Origin: Ignelater luminosus
Taxonomy: Eukaryota > Arthropoda > Insecta > Coleoptera > Elateridae
DNA length: 64,000 nt
Reading direction: 5' to 3'
NCBI GenBank assembly: GCA_011009095.1
Contig: VTPC01000634.1
Span: 62,001-126,000 of the forward strand
Below, one piece after another: positions 59,312 to 64,000 of the stretch. A model generated the notes under the pieces. That model did no database searches, was not told the origin of the DNA, and saw nothing but the letters and a program-made list of their open reading frames with translations. Each line of letters begins with the position of its first letter. Within the stretch, counting starts at the first letter, position 1. The translations under genes were made by a program, and so were the position numbers.

Positions 59312-61880
59312 GTTAGATTTATATCGAGATCTCGTCCTCTATTGACGTTCTTTAGAGAGCTAAATAGGAGCACAGTACAGTCTGTGCCTTCAGAAGGACC
59401 ACCTGCGGTGGTCCAAAGGCGGGCTTCTCCTTCGATTAACCTTCTTAAGAGAGCTAAAGATTATTAGATGGATCTCTTTTCTTTTTAAATAACAATAGAA
59501 CTTTAATTATCAACAGAGTAGATATCTATTTATAGGGAATATAATTAACAAAATAACAAAAATTAAACATGTCAACTAATGAATTATATTTAACAAAAAA
59601 AAATAAGTTAGTCATAACAATAAAGAAAATTACCATCTACATACTTACATATATTACACGCAACGCAAGACACAGCGCCACTCTTTGTCCAAGAACACTA
59701 TAATTGCGTAGAATGGGTGACTTATTATAGAAAAAGCAGATTATAAAAGTATAATGAAGATCGGAAGAAGAATCTATTGTAGCGTAAAAGCTTGCGTTAC
59801 AGTATTAACATGAAAGAAAACTAGCAACGCTTGGTCCTACGCCAGCTGAACTCAAGTAGGTAGCTTTTAGGTGTAGGAAAGTGGAGATTATACTCAAAAT
59901 TAAACACGGGAGTTTAAATTTAACCCCAAGTATATTGATAGTAAATAAAATCTACGTAATCAAAAACCTTAAGAAAAAATCAAGAGTATATTTTTATATA
60001 TTAATATGAAACTAGTAATCAACATGTAAATTGAAATTTATAACATAAGAATAAGAATCATTAGTTATAAAGTGACAAAGTTATTAAGCCTTAACTAATA
60101 AAAAAAATTATTAACAACGTCTAATAACACAATACCAAACCCAAAATTGCAATTGGTTTAATAAGTCATAATTCATGACATTAATTACATCTCAAATTTT
60201 GTTTTATTTAACTACGAAAAGGTTAAGTTGAATACAAAAGTAAAATTTAATGCAAAGAAAAATTGAATATTGACACCGAATAAATATAAAAACTCAAACA
60301 ATTGTTATCTTAAGGTACACTCGGCTGTTAATCTAAATCCGTTCAAAAGCTACGTATTAAAAGGTTCAAGAAAAATAAAAGAAGTTTAAAGATTTATAGG
60401 AAATTTCTAAAAACTTGACTAACTAGTTTTAAAAAAATTGGAAAACACAGATTTGAAATTAATCCGAATGTAAGTCAAATTAAGTTAAAAAATTTAAAAA
60501 AATTATAAAATGCAAATGATAATCAAGGCGAGTTTCGGATAATCATTGAAGTACAAGATCTTACCATACATCCTCGAAAGCGGATTCCTATCGGAAGCTA
60601 CAGACTGTTAAAAATAAAACTATGAAATAAAAAATAAGTGTAACCTTCAAGTAAAATCAGAAAATTAAATAAAAATAATAAAATTTTAACATGACAAGTC
60701 TTAGGATAGAATTACTTTAGAGTGCGGTAAAGTCGAATCAAAGGAAAAGATAATAATTAATTGTAATGAATCATAAAAAAACTCATTAGCTAATTGAACT
60801 ATCAAGGATTAAATCAAAAAACATTTATTTAATTAATCGAATGATAGTAAAAATAAGTAAACTCTTGGGTTACTGAATTACAAAAAAAGATTTCTTAAAG
60901 TTCGTAGACAAAAAAAATTATTCTATTGTTTTACTATGAAATTGGAGTGCAAAGTCTTCTAGATTAAGTGCTCCTGGGCCCAACTTCTTCTGGTCCAGCA
61001 ACAAGACGTGGAAGAAGAAGAAGAAGAATTCTTGTGTAATAATTATTACCAGAATTAAACTTTCTGGAATCTAACCAAAAACTGGAGACAAAAAACAACA
61101 ATTAAAATTGAAGACAAAAGGGATGCAAGAAATAAAGATAACTTACCCCTTTATAAAGGGTTTTCTTTTTCACTCACAAGAATCGAAGTCACCTCAACGG
61201 GTGGAAAGATCTGCGAGAAGACCGTACACTGCTCGCGTCTCGATTCGTTTTGCCCCGCCAGGCTCTCCGCGTTCCCCCAAAATTTAGAAATTGTTAACTG
61301 GTCCGTAAATTATCACACTCAGCGAAAGAAGAAATTAACTAATTTTACACAAAAGAATACAAGTTAGGGTTTAAATACAAAACAACAAATAGCTGGGTCC
61401 ATGAGAACATAAAAAAACAAGGAGCCGTTTGAATAAGCGTGAAATCATTATAAAATATCAAACGGATAAAAAAACAAAGTATCTCATAACAAGAGAAACA
61501 GTGAATCTCTACCCTGCTAATCCAAGGTTCTGGAGCTTAACCTCCTTAAAGAAGCAACGTAATAAATCGGAATAAGATTTCTATAATAAGAACATGAAGC
61601 TATAAAAGGAAACTTTATATATACCCGGTGTTTCACAAATGCAGGATGGTGAAGTACCGCGAGGTTTACCATGTAACGGGAAGGTGACTACAAAAGACCG
61701 TTACACTATGTTCCCTGTGTTACAAAATTAGCATAACAAATAAACATTCCCAAAACGCAATAAATAGCCTTACGACCAACGCCAAGCATCTTTCCAAATA
61801 CTCCATCATAATATTTGTGGTTGGCTTTAAATTTAAAACGTAATTGAAATGGCTTCAATTAATTAATGAAAAGAAATAAT
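59312..61880. other. AT-rich stretch without reading frames; two GC-rich islands
   Basis: There is no frame of note on either strand. A GC-rich island at 59385-59450 includes the perfect palindrome ggaccacctgcggtggtcc. Another at 61190-61285 is open for about 40 codons on the minus strand (FWGNAESLAGQNESRREQ) and is followed there by a gtaagt donor-like site near 61145. They may be parts of a retroelement or an untranslated exon; I cannot decide. Confidence 0.35.
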
Positions 61881-61886
61881 GTAGAC

Positions 61887-62018
61887 CAGTGACGGCTGGT
61901 GACCTAACTTCAGGTGGTGCTTGATTGGTTTGTTTCTGTATAATCTGACAATTTTAACCAATTAAGCGACGATCACGTGGTTTTGGCACCACCTGAAGTT
62001 AGGTCACCAGCCGCACTG
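61887..62018. mobile_element. 132-bp hAT-type MITE
   Basis: The two ends are near-perfect inverted copies over about 33 bp (cagtgacggctggtgaccta on the left; cagtgcggctggtgacctaa on the complement of the right). The flanks atgtagac and atgtaaca agree at 6 of 8 positions, fitting an aged 8-bp hAT target duplication. Confidence 0.85.
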
Positions 62019-62071
62019 ATGTAACAGTAATAATGTTAACAGTTACAAGGTAGCTAACATGCGGTATTTAT

Positions 62072-63013
62072 CTAGATTGAGAAAGAAAAAATATAATAAT
62101 AATAATAAGATAAAAAGGAAGATGACTCATCATGATTATTAAAGATCTGAGCTCCACGAAACTGAGTGTACGTAAGATGAAACAGATCAATGTCGGTCGG
62201 TTCGTAGGTTGTTATAATTCTTGGACACTTCAGCAAATCAATGAGATAGTTAACTAATTTATGAATAAATAAAGTAATCCGCTTCGTCTTGTTGTTAGAG
62301 ACTTTATATGAAAGCAATTTAACATGGAGGTATAGTATATCCGCTTATGTACTATGAGACACATAAAGAGGATTTCAAGTGATAGCACCATACTCCAATT
62401 TAGATCTTACGAGTGCGTTATAAAGAATAAATACAGTATAAATAGACCTGGTATTTCGAATTAAAAATCAAAGTTATTTAGTCACTGAATTAATCATACT
62501 ATCATAATGAGCGGGAGGCAGCGTCAAAGCTGACACCTGTTTACACGATTTAAAAAAGTACTGCCTCTTTGATAATTAAAGACGATAGAATTAGTTTTTC
62601 TTGTAATAAATATACAGTAACGTTATTTACTAATATTAAAGTATAATTTATTATTATCCGACCATTTAAGAGTTTGGTTTATGTCGCTCTGTAGTCTGCA
62701 TGTTTTCACAATCAGACTGAGTACTTACAATACGGAGTATCTTGAGGTCGTCGGCCTAGAAAAGCAGGGTCTTTGAACCCCTTTTGTGTACTAAAATGAT
62801 TTTCACATTTTTCCACTCTATGGAGAAAGTAGAAGATTGTAACGTTAAGGTAAAGATTTTCTTCAAAAGAGAAATTAGAAAAATTCCGCAGCATTTAACA
62901 ATGTAGCTTAGAATGTTGTCAGGACATACTGAGCAAGAATTACTCAAAAAACTGTTGAAGTGCTTATCTATGGACAGAATAAAAAAATTCACTTTTAACG
63001 TTTCGGTCAGCAT
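62072..63013 (-). pseudogene. Jockey-like LINE reverse transcriptase relic
   Basis: Pieces on the minus strand, in order, are CPDNILSYIVKCCGIFLI...SIEWKNVKIILVHKRGSK (63013-62760), then directly ADDLKILRIVST near 62750, where the region between has been deleted. ALVRSKLEYGAIT follows near 62400, and the thumb-like tail LLSYKVSNNKTKRI...HKLVNYLIDLLKCPRI (62317-62072). The order matches jockey-class RTs. Deletion, stops and frameshifts make it inactive. Confidence 0.7.
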
Positions 63014-63019
63014 TTACTG

Positions 63020-63850
63020 ACGTCGCAAAGGCATTTTTGGTCTTATACTAATGTAAGAGTGTCATAATAAAGAATAGATTTATTAAATTATATTTCTTTT
63101 GATTAATTTCTTGAGAACGTAGATATCCTGTTTCAGATACTGATAGAAGCTGATGTTTAGCGCGAGAAGCCAAGACTTTTTGGTAAATTTGGTTTAAGTT
63201 AGAAGAAGCCAACCTATTAGTTAATACCTACACATAAGTTATCGCAGCATTTCCAAATAATAGCATCTAAATACAAAAAATATAATTTTTTTGGAATGGA
63301 CGTCCCAAAGTGAGCACAATAAATGTTTGTCCCCAACCAGATCCTCTCGTATTAAGTGATCTTAAGATTTCATATATACTTAATATAAAAATCAACATGT
63401 CATTCTCATTTGCGGTGTGGCTCAACATAATATATCGGCAAAGAAAAATAAAACGAGTTTGAATTGAACTTGGCTCGCACAAAAACAAATTTATCAGGGG
63501 TAATATACTGACAGCAAGGTTAATTATCAATATATCGCCGACTGTCACGAAATATGCATGTGTCTGGAAATGCTCAACAAGATCAACTGCAAATGCAATC
63601 AATTTCTATCACCGAAGGTATTTCCATGCCAGGGGTTATTTAGGAGTCTTCTCTTCGTAAGCCGATGGAATGACACTCTTATGGTGGAGGTGGAGGTTTG
63701 GTCGTAATAGATGTGATTAGGCCGGGTCGGTAGCAGTGGCTCGAACACGCAATCCCAGGCGACTCCAATGATTGTGTAAGTGGAGGCGAAATCCGTTTGT
63801 GATCAGTTTTTTTTTTATCAGGAATGAAGAGTTGCGAAAAATTATTTCAA
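63020..63850. other. Intergenic, GC-richer patch near the scaffold gap
   Basis: A minus-strand frame of 111 codons (63267-63602) has no recognisable domain. The patch 63650-63800 is GC-richer and its minus strand reads protein-like text, but no family is recognised. Confidence 0.35.
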
Positions 63851-63854
63851 GATG

Positions 63855-63864
63855 NNNNNNNNNN
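63855..63864. other. Assembly gap of ten N
   Basis: Ten undetermined bases mark a scaffold join or low-quality bases. Features cannot be followed across it. Confidence 1.
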
Positions 63865-64000
63865 AATTTTTTCATCAGAAATTCTTCTATTGCCTTAGCT
63901 TAACCTACTGAGTTCGAACAAACAATTCAAACGCATTATTCTTTATTCAGGAATTTTCTTCAAAGATTTTAATGACGGGATACACAATAACGTGACGTCT

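Noticed and set aside
59330-61400. LTR retrotransposon
   Set aside because: A gggcccaac string near 60976 recalls a primer-binding site, but no paired LTRs, gag or pol could be seen.
1-64000. CRISPR arrays, operons, riboswitches or rRNA
   Set aside because: No regularly spaced repeats, no bacterial gene organisation and no rRNA-like sequence; the DNA is eukaryotic.

Overview
This window looks like AT-rich nuclear DNA from an insect; the order cannot be fixed from the sequence. The evidence is an intact irritans-type mariner, a maT-like (DD37D) mariner relic, jockey-, R1- and R2-like non-LTR retrotransposons, TTAGG (insect telomere-type) tracts, arthropod-style TATA/TCAGT core promoters, and short GT-AG introns. 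There is no sign of operons, rRNA, tRNA or CRISPR. A 10-base run of N at 63855-63864 shows it is part of a scaffold.

The main host content is a same-strand tandem family of five tiny two-coding-exon genes at about 2.3, 9.1, 20.2, 29.7 and 36.1 kb. Each encodes a secreted 77-95 residue precursor: a signal peptide (often ending SEAG), a variable linker, and a six-cysteine domain C-x-C-x5-C-x9(10)-C-x7-CC. A phase-2 intron of 55-67 bp always splits the domain after the third cysteine. The last four cysteines are spaced much as in beta-defensins and sea-anemone defensin-fold peptides, but I cannot assign the family to anything known. Immune effector or venom/secretion peptide are the obvious hypotheses. 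Two genes have clear TATA plus initiator promoters and non-coding first exons, and a further strong promoter at 30.74 kb has no adjacent gene. One probable internal exon of another host gene lies on the minus strand at 37.3-37.5 kb.

The spaces between these genes are filled by mobile DNA. From left to right: an intact mariner (4.4-5.7 kb), an 879-bp fold-back Tc1/mariner-type element (10.8-11.7 kb), several MITEs (11.9, 13.1, 16.7, 17.9, 35.2 and 38.9 kb), and LINE relics (10.3, 15.2 and 38.2 kb). A degenerate tandem repeat lies at 20.7-21.3 kb. A decayed TA-flanked transposon (24.6-28.3 kb) carries a nested R2-like LINE relic with a PHD-like zinc finger. A maT relic lies at 32.4-33.3 kb.

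The right half has no recognisable host gene. An inverted-repeat element (39.6-42.1 kb) encloses TTAGG repeats interrupted by a 5'-truncated R1-clade LINE. A minus-strand LINE (47.3-51.0 kb) is interrupted by a second truncated LINE copy flanked by a 10-bp duplication. Another endonuclease-type LINE lies at 53.8-55.5 kb. A TTA-flanked PIF/Harbinger-type element (58.7-59.3 kb), a hAT-type MITE (61.9-62.0 kb) and a jockey-like LINE relic (62.1-63.0 kb) follow. Stretches not listed as elements are AT-rich and show no convincing coding signal.
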